Shown piece after piece: positions 18,569 through 28,240 of a DNA stretch of 64,000 nt (positions are counted from its first letter, which is position 1; each line of letters starts with the position of its first letter). Source of the DNA: Arcticibacter tournemirensis (lineage in GTDB: Bacteria > Bacteroidota > Bacteroidia > Sphingobacteriales > Sphingobacteriaceae); NCBI RefSeq assembly GCF_006716645.1, contig NZ_VFPL01000001.1:372001-436000 (forward strand). Reading direction: 5' to 3'. A program made the position numbers and the translations under genes. Below the pieces are notes generated by a model, which did not search any database, was not told the DNA's origin, and saw only the letters and a list, made by a program, of their open reading frames with translations.

Positions 18569-20776
18569 ATGATTTTCTTTTCGAAACTATTTTCTTCTAA
18601 TGCGAAACTTCTGTTACGAAAAATATGGTTGCTTTTTCTGTTCGGGACTGCTGCACCGGCCTATTCACAATCATCCGGAACCGTCGATTATGCCAATATT
18701 GTAAATACTCAAATCGGGACTAAAGGGAAGGGGCATGGTAAGCATGAGCAGTATCTAGAGGCGGGATATACATTCCCCGGCGCCATGTCGCCATTTGGTA
18801 TGGTTCAGTTTACTACAACGTTTTTTAATGAAGATCGTGGCTTCGTTATAAATCAAATGAGCGGAGCCGGGTGCGAGCACATGGGAAATATGCCGCTTAT
18901 TCCCCTGGATGGAGTATTGAAAGCGTCGCCGGATTCTATGACAACCTTTAAACCCGGATTCAAAATTCTGAAGTCTGTTGCAGGCTATTACAAGTCCGAA
19001 AATAGCCAGGGCGTGATTTCTGAGCTTGGAGTAACTACTCGTACAGGGATGGGCCGGTTTAGCTTTGCAAATGATAAGGGCACTATTATCATCGGAACCG
19101 GGATAAATGCGACGAAAATTACGGAAGCGAGTGTTAAAATTACCGGTTCGAAAAGCTTTGAAGGCTACGCCGACGGAGGCCAGTTCTGCGGTTCGCCGGC
19201 CAATTATAAACTCTATTTCGTGGCGGAGTTCAGCGAACCTGCCAGTGCTTATGGAACCTGGGAAGGAACAAATCTCCGGCCTTCGGGCAAAGCTGCTGAA
19301 GGAGAGAATTCTGGGGTATACTTTACTTTCAATACACAGGTTAAAAGGAAAGTATTATACAAAGTAGGCGTTTCTTATGTTTCTCTTGAAAATGCGCGTC
19401 AAAACCTCAAGGCTGAAAACAATGCCTGGAACTTCGACGAAGTAGTTTCTAAAACCCAGTCTGCCTGGAATAAATATTTAGGGAAAATAGTGGTAAGCAA
19501 GCCTGCTGAAGCCATACAGTTTTATACCGGCCTCTATCATGTTTTTACTCATCCGAATATTTATAACGATGTGAACGGCGAGTATATAGGGGCCGATTAC
19601 AAGGTGCATAAAGTAAGCAAGGGTAATTATTATACCGCTTTTAGTAACTGGGATACTTATCGAACGCAGGTACAGTTGATTGCCATGTTGCTTCCCGAGG
19701 AGACTTCCGAGATGATGAACTCTATCATGACATTTGCGGAGCAAGCCGGAGGGGGATTTCCGAGGTGGGTGTTGAATAGTACAGAAACCGGAATAATGCA
19801 GGGTGATCCGACATCCATATTGGTAGCTAATGCATATGCTTTCGGCGTCAACAATTTCGACCTTGCCCGGGCATTGAAGATTATGCGCCGGGGTGCAGAA
19901 GATCCGCAAACGAAATCTCAGAAAGAACTGACCCGACCAATGCTCAGGCAGTATCTCGAAAAAGGCTATATGCATGCCTCTATGATGCTGGAATATACTT
20001 CAGCAGACTTTGCTATCGGCCAGTTTGCTTTACAGGCATTTAATGACTCTGATCTTTATCACAAGTATCTGAAACGCGCCCAGTACTGGAAAAATTTGTA
20101 TAATCCTGAAACTACCTGGCTGCAATCCCGGAATGAGGATGGAAGCTGGAAGCCTTATAATCATGACTGGAGAGAACTGAGTTATAAGGGATATTTCTGG
20201 ATGATTCCTTATAACTGGAAGAGTTTGATTGATACTATAGGAGGAAAAGAGGTTGCAGAGAAGAGGCTTGACGAATTCTTCAGCAAGCTGAATGCAAACT
20301 ACCACGAAGAATGGTTTGCCTCTGGCAATGAACCTGATTTTCAGGTGCCATGGGCTTATAACTGGACAGGGCAACCGTATAAAACCCAAAGTGTAGTAAG
20401 GCGTATTATAAAAGAACAATATTCTAATCGTCCGAACGGGTTACCGGGGAATGACGATCTGGGAGCAATGGGTGCCTTTTACGTCTTTGCCAATATTGGT
20501 ATGTTCCCGGTGATTCCGGGAGTGGGCGGCTTTTCTATAAATAGCCCCTCTTTCGACGAGGTTAAGATACATCTTTCCAAGGGAACGCTGGTTCTCAGGG
20601 GCGGAGACGCCGGCAAACCCTATATTACAAACCTTAAGCTTAACGGAAAACCGTTTGATAATACCTGGATTTCCTGGAAGGAAATTGAGAAAGGAGGAAC
20701 ATTGACCTTTAAATTGTCGGATGTCCCGGATAAGACATGGGGAACACAGACAGCGCCTCCTTCATATGATTACTAA
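18569..20776 (+). CDS. GH92 alpha-mannosidase
   Basis: A 735-residue exported GH92 enzyme (signal peptide ending AYSQ). It has the family opening (YANIVNTQIGTKGKG, YTFPGAMSPFGMVQF) and catalytic-domain motifs GNEPDFQ with the acid Glu588, WTGQPYKTQ, and GLPGNDDLGAMGAFYV followed by GMFPVIPG. GH92 members remove non-reducing alpha-linked mannose in a calcium-dependent manner; linkage preference cannot be read from sequence. Unlike the GH92 at 12851, this one keeps the acid, so it should be an ordinary exo-alpha-mannosidase. The 100-base gap after lgt is the largest inside this half of the PUL and could hold a promoter (a TATATTCG box at 18529, weak). Confidence 0.92.
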   Translation: MIFFSKLFSSNAKLLLRKIWLLFLFGTAAPAYSQSSGTVDYANIVNTQIGTKGKGHGKHEQYLEAGYTFPGAMSPFGMVQFTTTFFNEDRGFVINQMSGAGCEHMGNMPLIPLDGVLKASPDSMTTFKPGFKILKSVAGYYKSENSQGVISELGVTTRTGMGRFSFANDKGTIIIGTGINATKITEASVKITGSKSFEGYADGGQFCGSPANYKLYFVAEFSEPASAYGTWEGTNLRPSGKAAEGENSGVYFTFNTQVKRKVLYKVGVSYVSLENARQNLKAENNAWNFDEVVSKTQSAWNKYLGKIVVSKPAEAIQFYTGLYHVFTHPNIYNDVNGEYIGADYKVHKVSKGNYYTAFSNWDTYRTQVQLIAMLLPEETSEMMNSIMTFAEQAGGGFPRWVLNSTETGIMQGDPTSILVANAYAFGVNNFDLARALKIMRRGAEDPQTKSQKELTRPMLRQYLEKGYMHASMMLEYTSADFAIGQFALQAFNDSDLYHKYLKRAQYWKNLYNPETTWLQSRNEDGSWKPYNHDWRELSYKGYFWMIPYNWKSLIDTIGGKEVAEKRLDEFFSKLNANYHEEWFASGNEPDFQVPWAYNWTGQPYKTQSVVRRIIKEQYSNRPNGLPGNDDLGAMGAFYVFANIGMFPVIPGVGGFSINSPSFDEVKIHLSKGTLVLRGGDAGKPYITNLKLNGKPFDNTWISWKEIEKGGTLTFKLSDVPDKTWGTQTAPPSYDY

Positions 20777-20828
20777 ATGTACAAATAAACACACTCTGTT
20801 CGCACAAAAAACATTATTAAGGCATTTT

Positions 20829-21932
20829 ATGAAAAAGTTATTACTGGCAGGACTGTTATTTTGGGTGGTTTCCTCTAATGCGCAAGTATTATCCGACTGG
20901 GCATTGGGCCCTTTTGTCAGGCCACAAAACGTTAATCCGGTTATATCGCCAAAGTCATCCTCTATGTTTAACTGCCCGATGCTTGATAAGCCGGTGGCCT
21001 GGGAGGTTAATGATACTTTCAATCCGGCGGCTGCCGTGAAGGATGGGAAGATTTATGTGCTTTATCGCGCTGAAGATAAAAGAGGAGAAGGAATAGGCCA
21101 GCGTACATCAAGGATCGGTCTTGCTGAAAGCCCGGATGGGTTTAAAATGAAGCGAAATGAACGACCTGTTCTCTTTCCTGGCAAGGATGAGGAGAAAGAA
21201 TATGAATGGTTTGGCGGCTGCGAAGATCCGAGGGTGGCAGCAACGGAAGACGGACGTTTCGTAATGCTGTATACTATGTGGAACAATAAAGTTCCAAGAT
21301 TGGGAGTAGCCATCTCAAAGGATCTGAAGAATTGGACGAAACATGGTCCGGCTTTCAAACAGGCTTACGAAGGAAAATTCTATAACATGGCTACCAAGTC
21401 GGCCTCCATTATAACGAGGCTATCAGGTAAAGATCAGGTTATTGCAAAGGTAAAAGGCAAATACTGGATGTACTGGGGTGAAGAGAACGTTTATGCCGCA
21501 ACATCCGAAGACCTGATAAACTGGCAGCCGCTTGTTGATGCGCAGGGAACGCTTGTAAAGCTGATGTCTCCCCGCCCGGGGTATTTTGATAGTCAGTTAA
21601 CCGAGTGCGGGCCTCCTGCAATTATCACAGAGAAAGGCATTGTATTACTCTACAATGGGAAAAATCATGCTGCAGAAGGAGATAAAGCATATACTCCGAA
21701 TGCTTATTGCGCAGGTCAGGCACTCTTTGATCTGAACGATCCTACCAAACTGGTAGCGCGTTTAGACAAACCCTTTCTTGTTCCTTCGGAAGCTTTCGAG
21801 AAGAGCGGACAGTATCCTGCCGGGACTGTGTTTATCGAAGGCATGGCATACCTGAAGAATAAGTGGTATTTGTATTACGGGTGCGCAGATTCGCGGGTAG
21901 GGGTAGCTGTTTATCAACCTTTAACAAAATAA
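20829..21932 (+). CDS. GH130 mannoside phosphorylase/hydrolase family protein
   Basis: A 367-residue GH130 protein starting at the ATG at 20829 (MKKLLLAGLLFW, cleavage after NAQ); the frame extends upstream into GH92 but that part is not a signal peptide. Family motifs are FNPAA, YRAEDKRGEG, SRIGLAESPDG and GGCEDPR (Cys131, Glu132, Asp133) on a five-bladed beta-propeller. GH130 contains intracellular mannoside phosphorylases and exported beta-1,2-mannosidases. The signal peptide argues against a cytoplasmic phosphorylase and for a periplasmic or surface hydrolase acting on beta-mannosyl caps such as those of yeast mannan. It ends one base before the GH2 gene begins, so the two are translated together. 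Confidence 0.85.
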   Translation: MKKLLLAGLLFWVVSSNAQVLSDWALGPFVRPQNVNPVISPKSSSMFNCPMLDKPVAWEVNDTFNPAAAVKDGKIYVLYRAEDKRGEGIGQRTSRIGLAESPDGFKMKRNERPVLFPGKDEEKEYEWFGGCEDPRVAATEDGRFVMLYTMWNNKVPRLGVAISKDLKNWTKHGPAFKQAYEGKFYNMATKSASIITRLSGKDQVIAKVKGKYWMYWGEENVYAATSEDLINWQPLVDAQGTLVKLMSPRPGYFDSQLTECGPPAIITEKGIVLLYNGKNHAAEGDKAYTPNAYCAGQALFDLNDPTKLVARLDKPFLVPSEAFEKSGQYPAGTVFIEGMAYLKNKWYLYYGCADSRVGVAVYQPLTK

Positions 21933-21933
21933 T

Positions 21934-24588
21934 ATGAGGAATAAGCTAAAAGGAATTTTGCTCTCTCTGGCCCTGCTTACACAGCTGGCCGTCTTCCCGC
22001 AAAGTCAGCATATACAGCTGGAGTGGAAGCTTGCACCAGAAAGCGATGTGCCGGGGGTTGCTGTACTTTCATCACCCCAATTCCAAACAGGTAACTGGGT
22101 CGACGCCATTGTTCCGGGTACGGTATTTCATTCCTATGTTGCAGCAGGCCGGGAGAAAAATCCGGATTACGGGGAGAATATATACAAGGTTGACCAATCG
22201 AAATACAATAAACCTTACTGGTACCGCACTAAGTTTTCGGGCGAAAAGTTTGCGTCAGGGAAGCAAGTCTGGCTAAATTTTCACGGGGTGAATAAACGGG
22301 CTGAGATTTTTCTTAACGGTAAGCCGGTTGCCAGCATTACGGGCTTGATGAGAAGGGCGAAATTCAATATCACTCAGCAATTAAACAAGAATACCAATGT
22401 TCTGCTGGTGCTGATCGTTCCGCCTCTTTACAAGGCTACTCATGGTCAGGGCCTGGCAAACCGGGAAGCCCCCAGCTATCTGAGCAGTGCGGGCTGGGAC
22501 TGGATGCCAGCGGTTCCGGGATATAATAGCGGCATAACAGACAGCGTAACTCTCACTACGACGGGGAATGTTTCGGTGGAAGATCCCTGGATTAAAACGG
22601 TTCTGCCTGATAATAAACATGCAGATCTTGCTATCGAGGCAAATCTTCGTAACGCTGCAGACCGTACGGTTTCGGGAGTCCTCAGTGCAATCATTAATCC
22701 CGGAAATATAAAGGTTAGCCGTCTGGTTACTGTAGATGCTAACGGTACGATAAATGTTGCTTTTAACAAGGATACTTTTCCGCAGCTGTCACTTCAAAAT
22801 CCCAGGTTATGGTGGCCTAATGGATATGGCGGAAAGTCAGACGGCACCCAGCATCTTTACACGTGCAAACTTGAGTTCAGAGAAAACGGCGTGACATCCG
22901 AAGTATTAACAAAAACTTTTGGGATCCGGAAGGTAAGTGCCGATACTACCTCTCTTAACGGGCCATTACGATTGTATATAAACGATGTTCCGATCCTGAT
23001 AAAAGGAGGGAATTGGGGCATGTCGGATTATATGCTCAAGGTGAGAGGGAAGGACTACGAGCCGAGGATCAGACTCCATAAGGAGATGAATTATAACATG
23101 ATCCGCAACTGGACAGGCGAAGTCACCGACGAAGCCTTTTACGATTATTGCGATCAATACGGCATTATGGTATGGGATGATTTTTGGCTGAACAACTTCG
23201 GGCCGATCGACAGTCTCCAAGTATTCCGGGTAAACGCTATCCAGAAAGTAAAGACTTTCAGGAATCACCCCTCTATTGTTATCTGGTGCGGAGCCAATGA
23301 AGGAGTACCGGGTGGCGATCCGGATGGCTCTTTGAATATGGCTATAAAAAATGCTGTTCTGGAAAATGACCTGACCGACAAATTATATATTCCCCGTTCC
23401 AATGCGGGGATCACGAATCCTAACTTCTCGATTCAGGGAGGCAGCCGGAATTTTTCGGGGAGCGGTTTATGGGGCAATGTTGACCCGCGAACCTATTTTA
23501 CAGATCCGCGAAATGGATACCTGTTTTCAAAAGATAGCTGGGGAATGCGCAGTGAGCTGGGAATGGCCACTTTTGTAAATGCAGAGAGCTTTAAAAAGTT
23601 TATGCCAAAGGAATATTGGCAGCCTCCGACTCCTGAATCCGTTGACAGCAAAACAAATATGTGGGCCCGGCACTTCTTCAGCACCCACGGTGAACTGGGA
23701 GGAGGGGCTACGCCGGTAAGATATATCAATGATATCAAGCAAAGCTATGGCCCCTCGAATTCTCTGGAGGATTTCTGCAGGAAAGCACAACTTCTCAACC
23801 TGGAGACCATGAAGGCGATGTATGAGGCCTGGAATGATCATATGTGGAAAGACGCTTCAGGTATGCTGATCTGGATGAGTCAGTCGGCCTATCCAAGCAT
23901 GATCTGGCAAACATATGATTACTACTTCGATTTAACAGGTGCTTATTTCGGAGCAAAATCGGGCTGTGAACCTATTCACATTCAGTGGAACCCAGCAACC
24001 AGTTCGGTGAAGGTTATTAATAATAAACCTTACACGCTGAACAAGCTGATTGCAGAAGCTGAAGTATATAACCTCAATGGCCGGAAGGTTCCGTCGTATG
24101 ATAAAAGAAAAGTGCTCGATGTGCCGGCTACCTCGGCTACTGAAGCCTTCATCGCTTTGCAGCAGGGAGATGAGACCTCTTTTTCTGACGTTTACTTCCT
24201 GAAACTGAAACTAAAGGATAGTAAGGGAAAGCTCCTGTCGGAGAACTTGTATTGGATTGGCAAGAAGTATCAGGACTATAACCGATTAAACGACCTGCCT
24301 TCGGTGAAAGGAATGCTGAGTGTTGGTAAGCCGCGGATAGGTACTGCTGTAAACAAAGTAAATAAGGTGTTAAGCTATACAGTAAGGAATCGTTCGACGA
24401 AGGCAGCCGCTTTTGGAATAAGGGCACAGTTACTCCGGCCAGACGGCAGTCAGATCCTGCCTGCGATTATCAGCGACAGCTATTTTGCGCTGATGCAAGG
24501 TGAATCGAAAGAACTAAAAATAGAAGTAGAGCCCAGTCTGCTGGTATCGGGATACCGGCTTGCTTTAGAGCCCTATAATGATAAGTAA
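21934..24588 (+). CDS. GH2 beta-mannosidase / endo-beta-mannosidase-like enzyme
   Basis: An 884-residue exported GH2 enzyme (signal to about FPQS). The order is the jelly-roll domain (HGVNKRAEIFLNGKPV), an immunoglobulin-like domain, the TIM barrel and C-terminal beta domains. The acid/base is Glu456 in WCGANEG and the likely nucleophile Glu541 in MRSELGM. The layout resembles the GH2 subgroup that includes plant mannosylglycoprotein endo-beta-mannosidase and exo-beta-glucosaminidases. In a locus with two GH92s, cleavage of the Man-beta-1,4-GlcNAc core of N-glycans is a reasonable guess, not a proof. It is preceded by GH130 with a one-base gap and followed by the six-hairpin enzyme after 39 bases. 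Confidence 0.85.
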   Translation: MRNKLKGILLSLALLTQLAVFPQSQHIQLEWKLAPESDVPGVAVLSSPQFQTGNWVDAIVPGTVFHSYVAAGREKNPDYGENIYKVDQSKYNKPYWYRTKFSGEKFASGKQVWLNFHGVNKRAEIFLNGKPVASITGLMRRAKFNITQQLNKNTNVLLVLIVPPLYKATHGQGLANREAPSYLSSAGWDWMPAVPGYNSGITDSVTLTTTGNVSVEDPWIKTVLPDNKHADLAIEANLRNAADRTVSGVLSAIINPGNIKVSRLVTVDANGTINVAFNKDTFPQLSLQNPRLWWPNGYGGKSDGTQHLYTCKLEFRENGVTSEVLTKTFGIRKVSADTTSLNGPLRLYINDVPILIKGGNWGMSDYMLKVRGKDYEPRIRLHKEMNYNMIRNWTGEVTDEAFYDYCDQYGIMVWDDFWLNNFGPIDSLQVFRVNAIQKVKTFRNHPSIVIWCGANEGVPGGDPDGSLNMAIKNAVLENDLTDKLYIPRSNAGITNPNFSIQGGSRNFSGSGLWGNVDPRTYFTDPRNGYLFSKDSWGMRSELGMATFVNAESFKKFMPKEYWQPPTPESVDSKTNMWARHFFSTHGELGGGATPVRYINDIKQSYGPSNSLEDFCRKAQLLNLETMKAMYEAWNDHMWKDASGMLIWMSQSAYPSMIWQTYDYYFDLTGAYFGAKSGCEPIHIQWNPATSSVKVINNKPYTLNKLIAEAEVYNLNGRKVPSYDKRKVLDVPATSATEAFIALQQGDETSFSDVYFLKLKLKDSKGKLLSENLYWIGKKYQDYNRLNDLPSVKGMLSVGKPRIGTAVNKVNKVLSYTVRNRSTKAAAFGIRAQLLRPDGSQILPAIISDSYFALMQGESKELKIEVEPSLLVSGYRLALEPYNDK

Positions 24589-24627
24589 ACGGTTAGGGAA
24601 TTCACAATAACATATATAAAGCTTCAA

Positions 24628-26049
24628 ATGAAAGGTTTTAAAAAATACTGGGGCAGGAGTTCGGCATTTGTCCTTTTGGCAATCGCATCCGTTAGTGCTG
24701 ATGCGCAAACTATTGTCTCGGATAACAAAGATGTGGAAAAAGCCTTTAAGCTTGCCATACAGGTAGTGGAAGGCAATGTGCGGGATGGAATATTAGCGGC
24801 GGGCGGTGATTATGGCGGCGAATGGACCCGGGATATTGCTATTAATTCATGGAACGCTGCCAGCCTTTTATGGCCGGAAGTGGCTGAGAAGTCGCTATGG
24901 AGTGTTACCATTAATAAAGATTCTATCGGTCATCAATATTGGGATAAGATCATCTGGTCAATCGCAGCGCTTCACCATTATTATGTAAACGGAGACAGGG
25001 CGTTCCTGCAACAGGCTTTTACCTGCACTAAAAACACCATGCTGCAGCTGGAGAATACACAGTTCGACCAGCAGTCGGGATTGTTTATGGGGCCCTCGGT
25101 TTTCAATGATGGCATTGCAGGCTATCCAGAACCGGTTTTCGATCCGTCGAACCTATCGACTTTCGTTCTGGATCATAGAAATTCTCATCGTATTAAATGT
25201 CTTAGTACCAATGCGACTTATTACGAGGCTTACAGGGTGCTCGAAAAAATGAGTCAGATCCTTCGAACCAATGAGGATGGACAGTTTCGGAGCAAAGCGA
25301 CGCGTCTGAAGGACAATATCCTCAAAAACCTGTACAGTGCAAATACGAATACTTTTAATTATCTTCTGGACCATACTGGTAAAGCAGATCGATCACAGGA
25401 GGCCCTGGGTATCTCATTTGCCGCTTTTTTTGATATTCTTGATATAAAAAAAGCAAAGGACGTTATCGCCAAAGCGCACGTATCCAAATTTGGTATTCCT
25501 TCTGTATATCCTGACTTTCCGAGATATTCGGCCGATACTCCGGGCCGTCATAATAACATTATATGGCCGATGGTCAATGGGTTTTATGCGAAAGCCGCCA
25601 TTCATACCGGAAACTACGATCGGTTCGAACATGAGCTAAGCAGCCTTACACATCTGGCAATAGATAAAGATAAAGGGAACATGGACTTTCGTGAGATATA
25701 CAGTCCCTATACCGGAGCTGCTTTTGGCGGCTGGCAGAGCAATAAATTAACACTTTCCTGCAGAAGGCAAACCTGGTCGGCCACGGCGTATATTGATATG
25801 ATCCTGTATGGCGTAGTGGGTATGAGGTTTGATAATGCAGACGGAATTACCTTCAGACCGTATATGCCGTCAGATATTTCCAGGATTCAAATAAATAAGG
25901 TTAGATACCGTGGTCGGTACCTGAATATTTCTGTGGAAGGCAAAGGGTCAAAAATCAAAGCGATGTATGTAAACGGTGCAAAAGCAAGCAACGCTACTGT
26001 TGGACATTTACCGCAGCAAAACAACGATATAAGGATTGTAATGATGTAG
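24628..26049 (+). CDS. Exported six-hairpin glycosidase (MGH1/GH63-like)
   Basis: A 473-residue exported protein (signal peptide ending ADAQ). Pattern and length suggest an (alpha/alpha)6 toroid glycosidase. There are repeated aromatic helix ends, GGDYGGEWTRDIAINSW near residue 60, NATYYEAYRVL near 190, GRHNNIIWPMVNGFYAKAA near 310, and a C-terminal WSATAYIDMILYGVVGMRF followed by a small beta cap. GEWTRD and the late Glu/Asp region are candidate catalytic sites. I cannot place it in one GH family: GH63, the mannosylglycerate-hydrolase-like group and GH78-like folds all share this look. Its position after GH2 suggests action on the same mannose-containing glycan. Confidence 0.6.
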   Translation: MKGFKKYWGRSSAFVLLAIASVSADAQTIVSDNKDVEKAFKLAIQVVEGNVRDGILAAGGDYGGEWTRDIAINSWNAASLLWPEVAEKSLWSVTINKDSIGHQYWDKIIWSIAALHHYYVNGDRAFLQQAFTCTKNTMLQLENTQFDQQSGLFMGPSVFNDGIAGYPEPVFDPSNLSTFVLDHRNSHRIKCLSTNATYYEAYRVLEKMSQILRTNEDGQFRSKATRLKDNILKNLYSANTNTFNYLLDHTGKADRSQEALGISFAAFFDILDIKKAKDVIAKAHVSKFGIPSVYPDFPRYSADTPGRHNNIIWPMVNGFYAKAAIHTGNYDRFEHELSSLTHLAIDKDKGNMDFREIYSPYTGAAFGGWQSNKLTLSCRRQTWSATAYIDMILYGVVGMRFDNADGITFRPYMPSDISRIQINKVRYRGRYLNISVEGKGSKIKAMYVNGAKASNATVGHLPQQNNDIRIVMM

Positions 26050-26131
26050 TAACTGTTCGGGTTTATTTAACAGTTCACTCATTGTATCCATTCAGTATTT
26101 ATATTTTCCACACTAAACTAGTTTTTACTTC

Positions 26132-26968
26132 ATGAATAAGAAATTCAGCTTTTTACTGGTCCCGTTCCTCGTGCTCGCTGTAAAGCTGGGCGCGGCTACT
26201 GTTGATACTGTTTCTGTCTATAGCGATAGTATGAATAAAAATATAAAAGATGTGGTTATCAAGCCTTCGGGGTACAAACCATCTCAAAAATATCCTGTAT
26301 TGTATCTACTGCATGGCTATAGTGGAAACTATAGCGACTGGATAAAAAAAGATCCCGGGCTGCCCGGATTGGCGGATGAGTATGGTATGTTGATCGTTTG
26401 CCCTGACGGCGGTTTTGCCAGCTGGTATTTTGATAGCCCCATAGCAAAGAGCTCCCGATATGAAACTTACATTTCGAGAGAGCTGGTAACCTATATTGAT
26501 AAACACTACTCTACTGTAAACAACCGGGCCGGTCGTGCTATCACAGGTTTAAGCATGGGAGGCCACGGAGCCCTCTACCTGGCGTTCAGGCATCAGGATG
26601 TTTTTGGAGCAGCCGGCAGTATGAGCGGCGGGGTAGATCTTCGACCATTTCCTGATAGTTTTGGGCTTAAGGAGGTTCTGGGTGAGTATAATCAATATCC
26701 CGAAAGGTGGGAAGAAGGCAGTATTGTTAATATGCTCTATATGATTAAAAGTAATTCGCTCGCTTTAACGTTCGATTGCGGGGCTGACGATTTCTTTTGC
26801 CTGTACAATAACCAGCTGCACGAAAAACTTCTGGAGCGTAAAATACCTCATGAGTATACCTCCCGGCCCGGCGGCCATTCGTGGGAGTACTGGTGTAATT
26901 CTATAAAGTACCAGGCAATGTTTTTCAGTACCTTCTTCAACTCAACCAGCAAGGTTAAAGCCGGTTGA
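26132..26968 (+). CDS. Exported esterase D/antigen-85-type alpha/beta hydrolase
   Basis: A 278-residue exported serine hydrolase (signal ending LGAA). Fold landmarks are PVLYLLHGYSGNYSDW (oxyanion region), GLIVCPDGG-like MLIVCPDGGFASWYFDS, the nucleophile elbow GLSMGGHGAL with Ser141, an Asp in TFDCGADDFF and a His in RPGGHSWEYW, completing the triad. Enzymes of this family in PULs are often feruloyl, acetyl or other carbohydrate esterases; the specific acyl group is not visible. It is the second esterase of the locus, after the SGNH enzyme. An AAACTAGTTT palindrome lies at 26115-26124, just before the start, function unknown. Confidence 0.82.
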   Translation: MNKKFSFLLVPFLVLAVKLGAATVDTVSVYSDSMNKNIKDVVIKPSGYKPSQKYPVLYLLHGYSGNYSDWIKKDPGLPGLADEYGMLIVCPDGGFASWYFDSPIAKSSRYETYISRELVTYIDKHYSTVNNRAGRAITGLSMGGHGALYLAFRHQDVFGAAGSMSGGVDLRPFPDSFGLKEVLGEYNQYPERWEEGSIVNMLYMIKSNSLALTFDCGADDFFCLYNNQLHEKLLERKIPHEYTSRPGGHSWEYWCNSIKYQAMFFSTFFNSTSKVKAG

Positions 26969-27027
26969 ACTGCTCGCGGTTCTTTTTAGCATTTGATCCT
27001 GAAAAAAATATTTATCTTGATCTTTTT

Positions 27028-28200
27028 ATGAGAAGATTAATTGCCATAGCAATAGTACTTTCTTTTTCAGGGGAGTTGTTTGCTCAGAAAAAGGATTTGA
27101 ACTATTTAAAATACTCGGTAGAAGAAGCGCCAGAGTGGTCTGCGCTTTTTAAGCGTAGCTCGGGATGGTTTGGGGGAGATGGGATTTACACCATTCCGCT
27201 AAATGCTCCTGAAAATAGGTTTGCCGGAGCTGCCGGCAAAACACTTTTCCTGTTTAGCGATTCAATGATTGGTACCATTATAGGTGATTCGCTTCAGGAC
27301 GGCTCCAGAATGATCCACAATTCGGTCGCTGTGTTGAACGGAAACAAGCCGCTTCCCGAAAATATGGAGTTTCACTGGAAGAAGAATGAGAAGGGAGAAG
27401 CCGAAACGTTATTTGAACCCCTTACCCCCAGTACTCAGAAGGACGATTATTACTGGCTGGGCGATGGTTTTGTAAACCCACAGCTTAACAATGCTCTTTA
27501 TATATTCGGATATCGTATTCATAATGTCTCCGAAGGGGCATTTGGCTTCAGGGAAGTTGGTAATACACTGATAAAAATCCCGGCAGGCTCAAAACCTCCG
27601 TTCTCTGATTATCAGCAGATGGATACGCCTTTCTTTCTTAAGGATGAGGATGGTGATATTGGCTCTTTTGGTGCAGGTATTTTTGTCAACACCAAAGACT
27701 CCGGCGCCCCTTCTCCCGACGGGTACGTTTATATTTACGGCGTTAGGGGGAAGGCAAAGAACCTGCTGGTTGCCCGGGTAAAGCCAGAAGATTTTGAGCG
27801 TTTTAAGAGATGGCGTTTTTGGGATGGCAAAAGCTGGAACGCGAACATCAATAAGGCTGCTGTTCTGACAAACGCTGTTTCCAATGAATTGAGTGTGTCT
27901 CCCTTGCCTGATGGCCGGTATGCACTCGTGTTCCAGGTTAACGGGATAGGAACTACCGTAGGCTTGCGTCTGGGCTCCAGCCCGGTGGGGCCATTCGGAC
28001 CCATTATTAAAATTTGGGATAGCAGTAAAGATGCCGAGGAGAAGACTTACATAATGTATAATGCGAAGGTGCACCCCAGCTTGTCTGCACCGGGCGAGCT
28101 TCTGATAAGTTACAACGTAAACTCCGTAGACTTTCTCAGAGATCTAAAAAAGAACCCTTACCTTTATCGTCCCCGGTTCATTAGAGTGAAACTGCTTTAA
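27028..28200 (+). CDS. DUF4185-like exported protein
   Basis: A 390-residue protein starting at the ATG at 27028, which opens a signal peptide (MRRLIAIAIVLSFSGELFAQ); the longer frame from a TTG at 26965 overlaps the preceding stop and is not signal-like. Segments such as TLFLFSDSMIG, MIHNSVAVLNG, FWDGKSW and ARVKPEDFERFKRW recall DUF4185 proteins, predicted five-bladed beta-propellers related in shape to GH43/GH130-type enzymes. The C-terminal half of the lipoprotein at 9501 shares WTFWDGSKW and closing motifs, so these are paralogues, one surface-anchored and one probably periplasmic. Catalytic function unknown; possibly a glycosidase or lyase for the PUL substrate. Confidence 0.7.
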   Translation: MRRLIAIAIVLSFSGELFAQKKDLNYLKYSVEEAPEWSALFKRSSGWFGGDGIYTIPLNAPENRFAGAAGKTLFLFSDSMIGTIIGDSLQDGSRMIHNSVAVLNGNKPLPENMEFHWKKNEKGEAETLFEPLTPSTQKDDYYWLGDGFVNPQLNNALYIFGYRIHNVSEGAFGFREVGNTLIKIPAGSKPPFSDYQQMDTPFFLKDEDGDIGSFGAGIFVNTKDSGAPSPDGYVYIYGVRGKAKNLLVARVKPEDFERFKRWRFWDGKSWNANINKAAVLTNAVSNELSVSPLPDGRYALVFQVNGIGTTVGLRLGSSPVGPFGPIIKIWDSSKDAEEKTYIMYNAKVHPSLSAPGELLISYNVNSVDFLRDLKKNPYLYRPRFIRVKLL

Positions 28201-28240
28201 AGTATTCGACGGAAAATGTGTTGGGTTTTACTAACCTTTT

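Noticed and set aside
26115-26124. AAACTAGTTT palindrome as a LacI operator
   Set aside because: Only ten bases, lacks the central CG typical of LacI-family operators and no second copy was found near other PUL genes.
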